DNA of 64,000 nt from Spinacia oleracea (Eukaryota > Streptophyta > Magnoliopsida > Caryophyllales > Amaranthaceae): the NCBI RefSeq assembly GCF_020520425.1, contig NC_079487.1:61791898-61855897 (forward strand), in the 5' to 3' direction. Under the pieces are notes generated by a model. That model saw only the letters and a program-made list of their open reading frames with translations. It was not told the origin of the DNA and searched no databases. This document shows, piece by piece, positions 32,678-43,375 of this stretch (positions within the stretch are counted from its first letter, which is position 1; every line of letters begins with the position of its first letter). The position numbers and the translations under genes were made by a program.

Positions 32678-33659
32678 TGATCAAGGTGAAAAATAGGTCG
32701 TTACTAGTCTCTCCTAATCAAATAAAAAATCTAAAATAACCACTAAACACAAGTAAAGCGGCAAGTAAGGGTCGAAATCCACAAGGACTAAGGTGCGCTA
32801 ATTTGTGCTAATCAAACAACAAGCTAGGTCGGAATAGGGTTGGAAAAGTCAACTAACCAACTAAAACTAAACTAACTACCAAAGGACAAACATGGTCAAG
32901 GAATGAGATCAAACACCAACAATAATGAAACAAGTATACGAGCAACAATTAAGAATGATGATGCATAAGCAAAGTATGAATGATGCGTTACGTTGGTTAG
33001 AAATAGATCCCCAAATGACTCCCGCCTTGGATCAATTCTTAGAATAGTCAAATGCGAACTCCCGTCCTACACACAACTACCCTTAGGTCACGGTTGAGCA
33101 CAAACCAAACAATAGTCAACTTAGGTCACGATCCCTCGATTTTCCTAAAGTCAACTACCCCAAAATCTAAGTCATACACAAGTAGCTAATTTGCATACAA
33201 CAAAGTTTGAGTATGCTCAAACAAACAATAATTTAATCATGCAACATCACCAAATTCAAACTCATTTACCCAAATCAATCATTGTTAGGTTTTCACCCAA
33301 ATCCTAACCAATAAACTACTCCATCAACATAAAAATAGGAAATTTAAAGACTTTAATAACTATAAACATGATTCTAAGCAAAACAACAACTAATTTAAAG
33401 ATTTAATTATAAAACTAAACATGAAACTAATCTAATCAAATAAACATATAAAACAATAAATAAGACAATAAATGAAGAGAGAAGAGTAAAGAAAATCTCA
33501 TTGATTAAATGATGGAACTCTCCAAATCATCAAGTCCCCCATCTTTGATTCTTCAAAATCCAATTTCAACCCATTTAATTTTCTCACTTTTCTCTCCCTA
33601 AAACTAAAACCCTAGAAAATGAGACTAATTATGTACATGGTATGAGTTGGTTCCCCCTT

Positions 33660-33673
33660 AAGTATTTATACTA
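33660..33673 (-). promoter_or_regulatory. TATA box of the solo LTR
   Basis: Minus-strand GTATAAATAC, followed 30-70 bp downstream by a typical leader. It supports the assigned orientation. Confidence 0.5.
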
Positions 33674-34174
33674 CAATTACTTAATAAAAAGAAATAAAAC
33701 AAAAACTAAAACTAAAACAAAAAGAATAATCTAAAACAAATAAAAAGAAATAAATAAAAGAAGAAAAGAAAAAGGGAAAAGAAAAAGAAAAGGAAAAAAA
33801 TAATAATAATCTAAAACTAAGTTTTAAAAGGAAAATTAAAATGAATGAAAAAATAAAAAAGAAAGAAAAATAGAACCCCCCTCCCCTTAAACTACCATAC
33901 CCCGTATTTCCTTTTTCTTCTAAAGACGTCAGACCCCAAACTTATTACCCCCTTTCAGCCAAATAGGCCCACCAATTCAAGAATCAAACAGGCTCCCTTC
34001 TTCAATCATCTTCGTGTTCCTCGTTTCCCTTTTTCTTTTTCTTCGCTGCGACAAATTAAGGAGATGCGATCTCCTTCTTCGCAGCTCTCTCCTCGCAGTT
34101 CTCTCATCGCCGTCGATCATCAAACATCATCAATCAACACCCATCATCAAACATCATCAATCAACACCCATCAT

Positions 34175-35819
34175 AAACCCACAATTATGAATCTTGCCGA
34201 CTCCTATTCTGTCTCTAGCTTTCCTCTCTAAAAAAGAAATCCCCACCCCTTCAAACCTCAACCACCGCAGCCGGCTCGCTGGTGCCGGACCCGAGCCTTA
34301 TCTGCTCATTTAAGGGCACCGGCGAGCCAGAATTAGTTCACTTGGTGTCTCTGCCCTTCTGGAGAAGAAGAAAGGGAATCAAGCTTCTTCAATAAAGAGA
34401 GAGGTTTTTCAGATCTGGGTTTCAATCTTTACCGGCCTTTTTTAAAGCTCCTCCGAAATCCGCCGTCGATAATCTCGTCGGTAAAGGTAGGGGGTGTTGT
34501 TGGTTCGTTCGTACCGGAAGTTATTGGACCGGAATTTCAACCTAATATATTCCATCTACCTCCTAGTCGCCGCCGCAATTAGTCACCGGTAAAGGTATGT
34601 GCCGCCGGTGGTTTTCGCAGGTAAAGGTTAAGTTTTTGGGGCAGGGTTTCAGTTTTGGAATAGAATTTCTGAATTTGGGTTGTATTCTGTGTGTTTGGGA
34701 GTTAAGGCCTTGTTTTCTAATTGTGTTCCTAGCCGCCGCCGGCTTGTAGTGTCGGGAAAATCCCGATCTTGCCGGTAAAGGTAAAGGTTAGATTTGGGAT
34801 TTAGATTAAGGCTTTTTTAATTCCTTTCCTTTTCAGTAACATCTTTGGTACTTATTTAGGTGGTAATTGTGGCTTGATTCTTACCCTCTCTCTGTTTTGT
34901 TGGTCTAGTTGTTTCTAGATGTTTAGTGATGTTTAATTTAGTTAGCTTTAATGTGTTTGACTTGGTTAGTTTGTGCTTGGTTGTTGGAAGTGTTAAGTAT
35001 GGGGTTGTTGGTTTATTGTCTTTGCAAGGTTGGTTAATGGTTTGTTTTTCTATGGCGGGATATCCAATGTTGAGGATTGTAGAGGTTTTGGGTTTAAGTT
35101 TTTCCCAGTTGGTTATCGTCCAAAAGTCAGTCAACCTAGGTAGTGGACTTCTCCCTGGTGTTTATACTCCCTTGGACGGTAGTATGCCAGGTCTAAAGAG
35201 GGAGAAAGAAGGTTGTAGGGGTGACTATGGAAGGAGAATCTTGTATTCACGAATGTCTGTTGTTCAGTTTAGGTTCGTGGTGAGAGGTTATCTCATTACA
35301 TTCAAAAATTCATATTTGAAGACTGCTCCCCAAATGAAATTTTTGGGGGTTCATAGCATGTTCACTAAGATGAGTCTCTTTGGGAGACTCCATGTGCTCG
35401 TTCTCGAGAGTGTCGAGTTTGTTCGTGAGCATATCCCCTTGCTCACAAGGTCGTTTCAACCGGTTCGTGAAGTTCATATCCTTCCGTTTCTTTCGTCGTC
35501 TTTCAAGTTCCGCCGATTATGGGTTCTTATTGCTTATCGCTCAAGCTTCATCCCGAGGAGAAAGGAGAATGTGGGCGCGCAAGGCGAAGGCAACAGTCAA
35601 GGGCCATCGACCAATGCACTGGCTATGCTTGTAGTTCGTAATGTTATAGTTCCAATGCTTGTAAGAGCATGTATTGCTCAAGTTAGTAACAGTTTTTTAT
35701 TTATTTTTCAATGTTGTATGATTGTTGCTATAGCCCATAATCTAACCAAAAAGTTAGAAAAGGGGAATAGCTTTGTTTAACTGAATATTTTGCTATGCTG
35801 TCAAAAAAAAAAAAAAAAA
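34175..35819 (+). mobile_element. Poly-A retroposed sequence of unknown origin, about 1.65 kb
   Basis: It ends in 18 A residues (to 35819-35820) and is flanked by ACACCCATCAT (34164-34174 and 35820-35830), the layout of a LINE-mobilised copy. The first 700 bp are UTR-like, with several CGGTAAAGGTA motifs. A 284-codon frame (34926-35780) starts MMFNLVSFNVFDLV; I recognise nothing in it and it may be chance. It has no endonuclease or RT motifs, so it is not a plain truncated LINE coding end. Likely a processed transcript or a non-autonomous LINE derivative. The target region itself repeats CACCCATCAT, which weakens the duplication evidence a little. Confidence 0.65.
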
Positions 35820-35830
35820 ACACCCATCAT

Positions 35831-37815
35831 CTATCATCTCTCCATCTTCAATCATCAATCATCAATCATCATCCACGGTCTCCATCAATTTATCGCAGCC
35901 AAATCGAGGCCGTCGGATACTCATCGAACAATCGCAACCGTCGAGCTTCATTAATTTCGTACATAAATTCGCGCTCAAATGTTCGACCAAACTCAATGGA
36001 GGTTCGGGCGAACCCGAGTTCTGTTTGGGCGAAAAAATTGAGGTTCGACCGAACCTCATACAATCAGGAACTCTAGATTTTTGGTTCGGTCAAACTCCGT
36101 TACGGGTTCGGACGAACCCAATTACTCTGCTTTTCTCTGTTCTGCAGCTGCGATTTTTGGGTTGAATTGTTTGATGTTGTTTGCTAGTTGGGGCGAAGGT
36201 GTAGGAGATGAGACGAGGAGGGCGCCGCGGGTGGTTGTTGGCATTGGTGTTTCTGGTTGTGCGATGGTGGAGAGGAGCTGCTACGGTGGATGAAGGGGCT
36301 GCGTTGGTGTAGGGAGTTGGGGTGAGGTTGTTGGGTTGGTTTAGCATTGATGAAGAAGGAGAAGTGTTGGTATGGGAGAATTGGTGAAAGTGTTAAGTTG
36401 AGAGCAGCTTTGTGGGGGTGGTGAAGGATAAGAAATGGGGTAGTGTAGGATAGGAGTGTTGGCTTGTTGTAGCTTGTTGTTTTTTTTAAAGCCGTTGACT
36501 TTTCTTGACCGGCCTTTAAGCGATTTCCGAACGATATGTACCTACACAAAATTAAAAAAAAGAAAAATAGGAGAGAAACAAGAAATAGAAAAATAAAATA
36601 AATAATAATAATAATAATAATAATAGTAATAATAATAATAATAATAATAAAATGAAAATACTAGAAAATAGAAAATAGAAAATAGAAAATAGAAAATAGA
36701 AAACTAACTATAAAATTGTCGAAATAAAGAAAAATAAATTAATTAAGAAAATAGGACCTAAAACCTAATAAAAAATGCTAAATACGCTAAACTAAGCTAT
36801 AAATAATCGAAATAAGAAATCAAGTAAAATAAAGACTAAAAATGCTAAAAATAGAATAAAATCGACTCAAATAATGCCTAAATTACTACCCTATGAATAA
36901 AATCGCTAAAAATGCCTAAATAATCGACTCAAATACTCCCTTCCCTCTTCAATTTCGCAGCTCCGATCATATTCAATCATCATCGTCCATCATCCCGCCT
37001 TCCACCATCATCAACCGTCGATCATCAAGCGTCATCAATCATCAGCACCGTCCATCATCTACCATCATCGATTATCAGCCGTTGATCGAACCTTGAAATC
37101 GCAGCCCTTCCAATTGACGGTGTACGGCGGAAATCTAAGCCACCAAGAACAAACCACCAAGGCAACAACCACGTGACAACCACGAGCTTTCATTAATTCC
37201 GTACTAATTTGAGAGCAAAATGGGTTCGGACGAACTAGTAGAAAGTCCGGACGAACTTAATAGTAGTTTGGGCGAGCTTCATTCAAGTTCGACCGAACCT
37301 CATACAGTCAGGAACTCTCAATTTTCGGTTCGGTCGAACTTAGTACGGGTTCGGTCGAACTCAAATGCTCTGTTTTTCTCTGCTTTTTGCTCTGTTTTGG
37401 ACTATTTTGGTTGCGTTTTTGCTGCTGTTGTTGGTAGTGTGTTGCATAGTTGTTGTTGATGACGATGGTGATTGGGTAACGGTGGTGTTTGCGATGGAGG
37501 CGTGGCGGAGAGGGTAGCCAAGCAGGTGGTTGTGGGATGCTGTGTTGGTGAAAGGTGGACCAGGTTGGTGGTGGGAGGTGTATTGTTGAGGGTTGTAGTG
37601 GTGAGAGGGGGAAAGATGCAGGTGGTGTGTGGTGTGGTGTAGGATATGAAACAGGGTGGTGTAGGATAGGAGTGTTGGCTTGTTGTAGCTTGTTGTTTTT
37701 TTAAAGCTGTTGACTTTTCTTGACCGGCCTTTAAGCGATTCCCGAACGACACGTACCTACACAAAATTAAAAATAGAAAAAATAGGAGAGAAACAAGAAA
37801 TAGAAAAATAAAATA

Positions 37816-37855
<40 letters not shown>

Positions 37856-38190
37856 TTATAAATATATTGTATTGTGGATGCCCATTATACCCTCGACATC
37901 CTTATCCTATATAATGTATGTATGTGTACATATGATGTGAATGGAGAATAATAATAAAATGAAAATAGAAAATAGAAAATAGAAAATAGAAAACTAACTA
38001 TAAAATTGTCGAAATAAAGAAAAATAAATTAATTAAGAAAATAGGACCTAAAAGCTAATAAAAAATGCTAAATACGCTAAACTAAGCTATAAATAATCGA
38101 AATAAGAAATCAAGTAAAATAAAGACTAAAAATGCTAAAAATAGAATAAAATCGACTCAAATAATGTCTAAATTACTACCCTATGAGTGA
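35831..38190 (-). repeat. Two-copy tandem duplication (about 1.2 kb each) inside the solo LTR
   Basis: 35831-36960 and 36961-38190 share, in order, ATCATC-rich starts, a TTCATTAATTTCGTAC-like block, an array of GTTCGGNCGAAC palindromes, CTTGACCGGCCTTTAAGCGA (36504 and 37718), an (AAT)n run (36600-36650 and 37813-37852) and TAGGACCTAAAA through ACTACCCTATGA. They differ by many substitutions and small indels in the first two thirds but are close to identical in the last 400 bp. Confidence 0.85.
35981..37362. repeat. Arrays of GTTCGGNCGAAC palindromes
   Basis: Copies and near-copies start at 35981, 36001, 36022, 36042, 36082 and 36104 in the first array, and at 37222, 37244, 37266, 37286, 37326 and 37346 in the second. 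Best examples are GAGGTTCGACCGAACCTC and CGGTTCGGTCGAACTT. Each is a 12-16-bp inverted repeat with a one- or two-base centre. Confidence 0.85.
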
Positions 38191-38202
38191 CACATCACCT
38201 GT

Positions 38203-39157
38203 CAACATATTTGCAAAAGTTTTACATGGGCAAATGTTTTTGAAGCTAATGTATTACTTATTCCCCTGGGCAGTTGTGATATGGTGTTAGGCATACAATG
38301 GCTCAGTTTGTTGGGACCCATTTCTCGGGATTGTTTGCAATTGCAGATGGAATTTTGCCTGAATGGGAAGCAGATCTTATTGAAAGACATTCCAAGTAAG
38401 AAACTGAAAGTTGTAGAGGGAGAACCTTCCTCTAAAGTGTTTACTACAGCTGCTCAATTGTGTGTGATACAAGTACAAGACCATGCTAGGCACAACTCAG
38501 TAAAACACACTCCTCAAGAAATGGTTACTGATGAGTTGAAAGAGTTGCAGCACACTTATAAGATGGTATTTGAAGACCCTACAGAGTTACCTCGCTTAAG
38601 AGGAGTATATGATCATTCCATACCACTACTCTCTGATGCCACCCCTGTTAATATCAGACCTTACAGATATCCCTTGAAACAAAGAGATATCATTGAGTAG
38701 CTAGTACAAGAGATGCTAGACAGAGGCATCATACAGGCTAGTGCTTCCCCTTTTGCTTCTCCTGTAGTGTTGGTAGGAAAGAAGGATGGAACATGGAGAC
38801 TATGTGTAGACTACAGGGAATTAAATAACAGGACTGGGAAGAATAAATTTCCTATTCCAATCATTAATGAGCTACTAGATGAACTTTCAGGAGCTGCTGT
38901 ATTCTCTAAACTTGATCTAAGGGCTGGCTATCACCAAATGAGGGTGAATCCTACCGACCTTTACAAGACAGCCTTTAAAACTTACACTGGCATCTATGAA
39001 TTCTTGGTGATGCGATTTGGGCTCACTAATGCACCTGCTTCCTTTCAAAATTGGATGAACCAGGTGTTTAAACCTGTTCTCAGAAGGTGTGTTCTAGTCT
39101 TTTTTGATGATATCTTGGTGTATAGCAAGACCTTGGAGGAGCACTGGACTCACTTAG
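38203..39157 (+). pseudogene. Gypsy protease end and reverse transcriptase, 5' part
   Basis: It continues the protease cut at 32677: CDMVLGIQWLSLLGPISRD is the end of the protease. The RT follows with a stop TAG at 38698, then [43 protein letters not shown] and the catalytic FDDILVYSK near 39105. The frame is cut at 39157 by the copia element and resumes at 49613 in the same frame (EEHWTHL then AMVFELMKTNH). Confidence 0.9.
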
Positions 39158-40572
39158 TGAAGGAAATAATGCCCTTGGTCCAAGTATGCATTCTATGTTA
39201 AGTCTAATAAATGCGGTTCAGTATTAATTAACAAGTTAATAATTCAGTGAGATCAAGTGAGCTGAATGCCTAGCTAGAGGCCGCTTCAGTTCAAGTGGAA
39301 TTAATGATATTAATCCACAGCTTACTCTTGACTGAACCCGTAGGGTCACACAAATAGTACGTAAACGGATCAAGTATTTAATGGCATTAAATACTCCATC
39401 TATGAATATTCGGAACCGACGGATCTTGGTTTCAGTGGGAGCTAAGATCGTCACAGGCAAGAAATGAATACTCCGGAAACGATGATATTGCCGGAAACGG
39501 AAATATGGATCGTATCGGAAATATAAATATTATCCAAGTCGTAGATGTTGCCAGAAACGGAAACATGGTACGTATCGGAAAATATTATCGGAAATGGAAA
39601 TATTGCCAGAATCGGAAATATTGCCGGAAACGGAAATATTGTCAGAATCGGAAATATTACCGGAATCGGAAAATAATTCCGGAAACGGAAATATTAAATA
39701 TTTGTTCGAAACGGAAATTAATTCCGGAATCGGAAATATTAAATATTGTTCGTATCGGAAATGAATTCCGGAATCGGAAAATTTAATCGGAAGCGCATCG
39801 TACGAATAAGCATCGGACGAGGCCTGCCGGACGAGGCCCAGCACGAAGCCAGGCCATCGCCCAGCAAGCCAAGCGCGCCGCACAAACAGCCACGCCAGGC
39901 CCAGCGCAAGGCCAGGCCCAGCAGGCTGCGCAGCGCGCACAGCGCGCACAGCACGCGCAGCGCGCAGCGCGCGCGGGCGCTGCGTGGGCTGCTGCTCGCG
40001 CGCACGCATGGGGGCCCATCGTGGCTGCCGTGCGTGTGTGTGCAAGTGTTTGTGTTCGTGCACGTTTCCTAAAACATGCAGAGTTCGGTTAATGATTAAA
40101 TTCCTAATTCTATTTGATAAATTAATTAAATTAGAGTTCTTGTAGGATTCTAGGTTTAATTAATTTGTATCTGAATAGGATTTCGATTCCCTTTCCATAC
40201 CCCTATAAATATGAGGCTAGGGCTCACAATTTATAACAAGTTTTAAAAAGTATTCAAAAGTGAGTTTTTTGAGAGAAAATTAAAACACACATCTTGCTCA
40301 TAAAAGTGTCGAAATTTTCTAGTACCTTAAGGGCGATTCTAGTTGGTCAATCTTAAGGCGGATCCGGACGTGCTGTGGACTATCTACGGAGGGACGACAC
40401 TTGGAGTCCTAAAGACTTGTTCTTGTTCGGTTCGGGCGCAGCTAGGGAGGGCACGCAACAAAGAGTATGCATCTAAATTATGCTATATGATTATGTGTAA
40501 ATAATATGTTGTCCTGGGTTAATGGTTGTTTCCGCATGATCTATGTAATGTCATATGTATCATAACCTAACA
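39158..40572 (+). repeat. 5' LTR of the intact copia element
   Basis: It runs from TGAAGGAAATAATGCC to CATAACCTAACA. From about 39472 to 39790 it is an array of CGGAAACGGAAATATTG/CGGAATCGG words. A GC-rich block (39820-40030) and a TATA box TATAAATA (40204-40211) follow. It drives transcription of the element. Confidence 0.95.
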
Positions 40573-40589
40573 GTGGTATCACGAGCCCC
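40573..40589 (+). promoter_or_regulatory. Primer-binding site with a one-base insertion
   Basis: GTGGTATCACGAGCCCC follows the LTR. The initiator-Met complement TGGTATCAGAGCCCC, as found at 60480, is interrupted here by one extra C. Confidence 0.85.
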
Positions 40590-43375
40590 TTATTATTTTC
40601 ATAATCTAAATTGCATGAACATGGTTAAATATTACAAATTTGCAAGAATTAAAAGGGGTGATTAATTTTCGTAATTGTTAATTAATTGCAAATTGCGTTT
40701 ATTTAATTATACGTACGCAGTTTTTCGGCAGTTTCTTCGTTACTCATCCGAATTGAGTGATTTTTGTGTCAATTCCGCATGTAAAAGGCATTCTATGACT
40801 TTTCGAAGGTTTTAGTTTTTCGAATGCAAAATTTCGTAAATTTAAGATGTTAAATTAAATATTTGCGATTCTTGTTGATAAATCTTGAATTTTTGATTGA
40901 CCTACTGCATATGTTTAACAAGTTTGAATGCCTAGTCTTGTTAATTATGCAATCTAATTTGTAATTATGATTAATTTGTTGAAAATTAGAATAATTTAGA
41001 ATTAATTTGATTTTCATAATTAATTGTAATTTAATTAGAAACCTATGATTAAAAACCACCATAAAAATTGTAAATTTATGATAAATTTTAAATTTTTATG
41101 ACCTAGACTTGAATCCATAACAATCGGAAATCAATTGGATAATAAATTTTCGATTTTTCGCCCTAAAATTATGAAATTAATATTATTTATTAATTTGTCA
41201 TTAATTTTAAATATAAATTTTAAATTTTTATGCGATTCGTTCATAAAACTTGCACGCACGAAGCAATGGACGCTTCGTGTTACCCTTAAGGGGTGTTGTA
41301 TAATGCGGGCATACGACGACGAGCAAGGGAGCTCGTCGCCCGTGTGGCACGAATGCAATGAGCAAGGGCGTAGTGCACGAGCACAAGGCAGCAGCCCTGC
41401 CTTGTGTCGTGTGCCACGAGCAATGGACGAATGGGCATGGGCGAAGGGCGAGCCAAGGCAGTCGCGTGTGGGCAGCAAGCGAGCTGCGCCACAACGCGCG
41501 CTGCCTCGCACAAGAGCGCGCAGCCTCGCGTGCAGCGAGCGCAAGCTCGCGTGCCACGAGCGCTGCGCCCAGCATTGCTCGCGCGCACATCGAGCGATGT
41601 CGCCCGCCCAGCGAGCGATGTCGCCCGCCCAGCGAGCGATGTCGCGCGCCCAGCGAGCGATGTCGCGCGCCCAGCGAGCGATGGCTCGCGCGCACAGCGA
41701 GCGATGTCGCCCGCCCAGCGAGCGATGTCGCGCGCCCAGCGAGCGATGTCGCGCGCGCACTGCGAGCGATAGCTCGCGTGCGATGAGCGCTGGCGCGCGC
41801 AGCGAGCACCAATGCGTGCGGAGGCTTGCGATGGGGATGCAGCAGCTATGCGACGAGCGCATGGGCTGCGCGCACATGGCCAGCAATGGCTGTGTGCGTG
41901 CGGCCCATGGGCGTGCAACGCGTAGGGTGTTTGCGTTACGATTAAAGATCGTTTTGAATGTTTAATTTGAAAATTTCAGTTCACGTAATTTTAATTAATT
42001 TTAAAATTAATAATTTAAATTATTTTCTTGGATTTTAATTTTGAATATTATAATTATAATAAATGTTATTTATTCTAATTATTTTACTAAAATTAAAATC
42101 ATGAATTAATTTAAATACGACTGAAATTAAATTAAACTTTTGGATTCAATTATAAATTGATATGAGCTTTAAATTTTAATTAAATTTGTATGTTTCCGGT
42201 TGGACTAGAAATACATTTTTATGTTTAAAATTAGTAAAGCATATAAATTTATTGGTTTAAGTGGGAGCGCTTTTTAGTCATAAACTCTTGATTAGGTCTA
42301 CAAATCCTTAAGGTTAAAACAACTTGATTAGAATTAATAAGGACTGAATAATTGGTAGATTATTGGTGCCCTTGATTAATTGCTGCAAATGTTTACGTGA
42401 TGCATAATGTGTTTTACTAACCAGCTATGTGGGCCATTCATGATAATGAATGGGTGAATGGTATATATTGTATATGTACTGTTTTGCAGGTTATGAAGTG
42501 ACTAGTATGGCCCAAATAGGATAGAAAATATGGTCTGCGTACCATTAATTTGAATGTAATTGGTCTAAAGTACCAAAGTTGTTTTTCAATTCAAATATGG
42601 TCTGCGAACCATCAAATAGTTGTAATTAGTTATAACTTATCCTATTTGAAGAAAATGGTGCCTCCCACGGAGATTTTCAAGACGGACTTTGAAGTCAAAG
42701 CTTCAAGATGAAGTCGGGCCATACTAGATCACATTTATCTTATGCATGTTTTAAGTTATTTATTGTTTTAAATATGTCTTAAAATGCATGAGATCAAAAG
42801 CTTGATTATGTTGCATGATTAAGGATTTTAGTTCACTTAAAATCTAACCAACATAGTAAGAGCCTTAAGTTCCAAACTTAAAAATTGAGTTAAAAGGTGC
42901 CATGCCAAAATATACACTTGCTTGGATATCCTTTACATCAATCTAGTAATAGTTTTCGCTCAGCGAGGTGTTACTTATTGGTCCTAAAGGGGCAAGGTAC
43001 ACAAATAATTGTGAGTACATGTTAGTTTTGGTGAAACTCAACGATATAAGTAAGGAGTCCTTTTATGTCGTGGCAAAATCGATAGGTTTACCTAATAAGT
43101 TCTTAGACGTACCTATCAACCAAGAATAGTTTCTAGACTATTAGCAAAAGGCTTTTGCTTACCTAAGATGTTCTAGGATTAAGTCGACAAACTGTGCTTA
43201 GTTCTTCAATGATTTTAGGATCTTGGAATCATTTTATTCACACCTGCCGGAACACATAACTTGAATAAAATGCTTAATAAACATTGAATTATGCATGTAT
43301 GCTAGAATTTAAGTTTATTAAGAGAAACTGTGAATGGTTATTTATTTGTTTATTCTTTTCAATTGTAGTATTAAT
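40590..43375 (+). other. Long 5' leader of the copia element
   Basis: This 2.8-kb untranslated leader is AT-rich at both ends, with a GC-rich minisatellite block at 41280-41930. Two ATGGTCTGCGTACCAT-like motifs lie at 42528 and 42597. It is conserved in the element at 59136 up to about 63155. The multiple arginine- or alanine-rich frames here on both strands are by-products of the repeat. Confidence 0.8.
41588..41780 (+). repeat. 21-bp GC-rich minisatellite in the copia leader
   Basis: About nine units with the core GCGAGCGATGTCGC; the core is itself a loose inverted repeat (GCGA...TCGC). A unit of 21 bp is a multiple of three, which is why all frames stay open. The homologous block at 61550-61700 has fewer units and is shorter, so unit number varies between copies. 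Confidence 0.9.

Larger units (their letters stand above)
32678..38197 (-). mobile_element. Probable solo LTR of a Tat/Retand-like gypsy element, 5.5 kb
   Basis: Bounded by the target-site duplication CCTGT (32673-32677 and 38198-38202). Read on the minus strand it starts TGATGTGTCAC and ends CCTTGATCA, the TG...CA ends of an LTR. Near its end (minus strand, about 32765-32800) TGTGGATTTCGACCCTTAC resembles the terminal part of Tat/Retand/Athila LTRs; the same phrase occurs near the end of the LTR at 54301-55984. A minus-strand TATA box (GTATAAATAC) is at 33662-33671. There is no gag or pol. It contains a retroposed sequence (34175-35819) and a large internal tandem duplication. A structured non-autonomous element is the alternative. 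Confidence 0.7.

Noticed and set aside
34926..35780. 284-codon frame in the poly-A retroposed sequence
   Set aside because: No recognisable domain; hydrophobic and irregular composition in a UTR-like context. Kept only as part of the retroposed sequence.
39505..39786. Frame encoding repeated NRKYCRKRKYCQNRKY (also at 48574 and 59483)
   Set aside because: It is the translation of the CGGAAA-type word array inside copia LTRs, before the TATA box.
41131..41965. Long Arg/Ala/Ser-rich frames on both strands in the copia leader (and at 61188-61871)
   Set aside because: They result from a 21-bp GC-rich repeat that keeps every frame open; frames overlap on both strands and are not conserved as protein.
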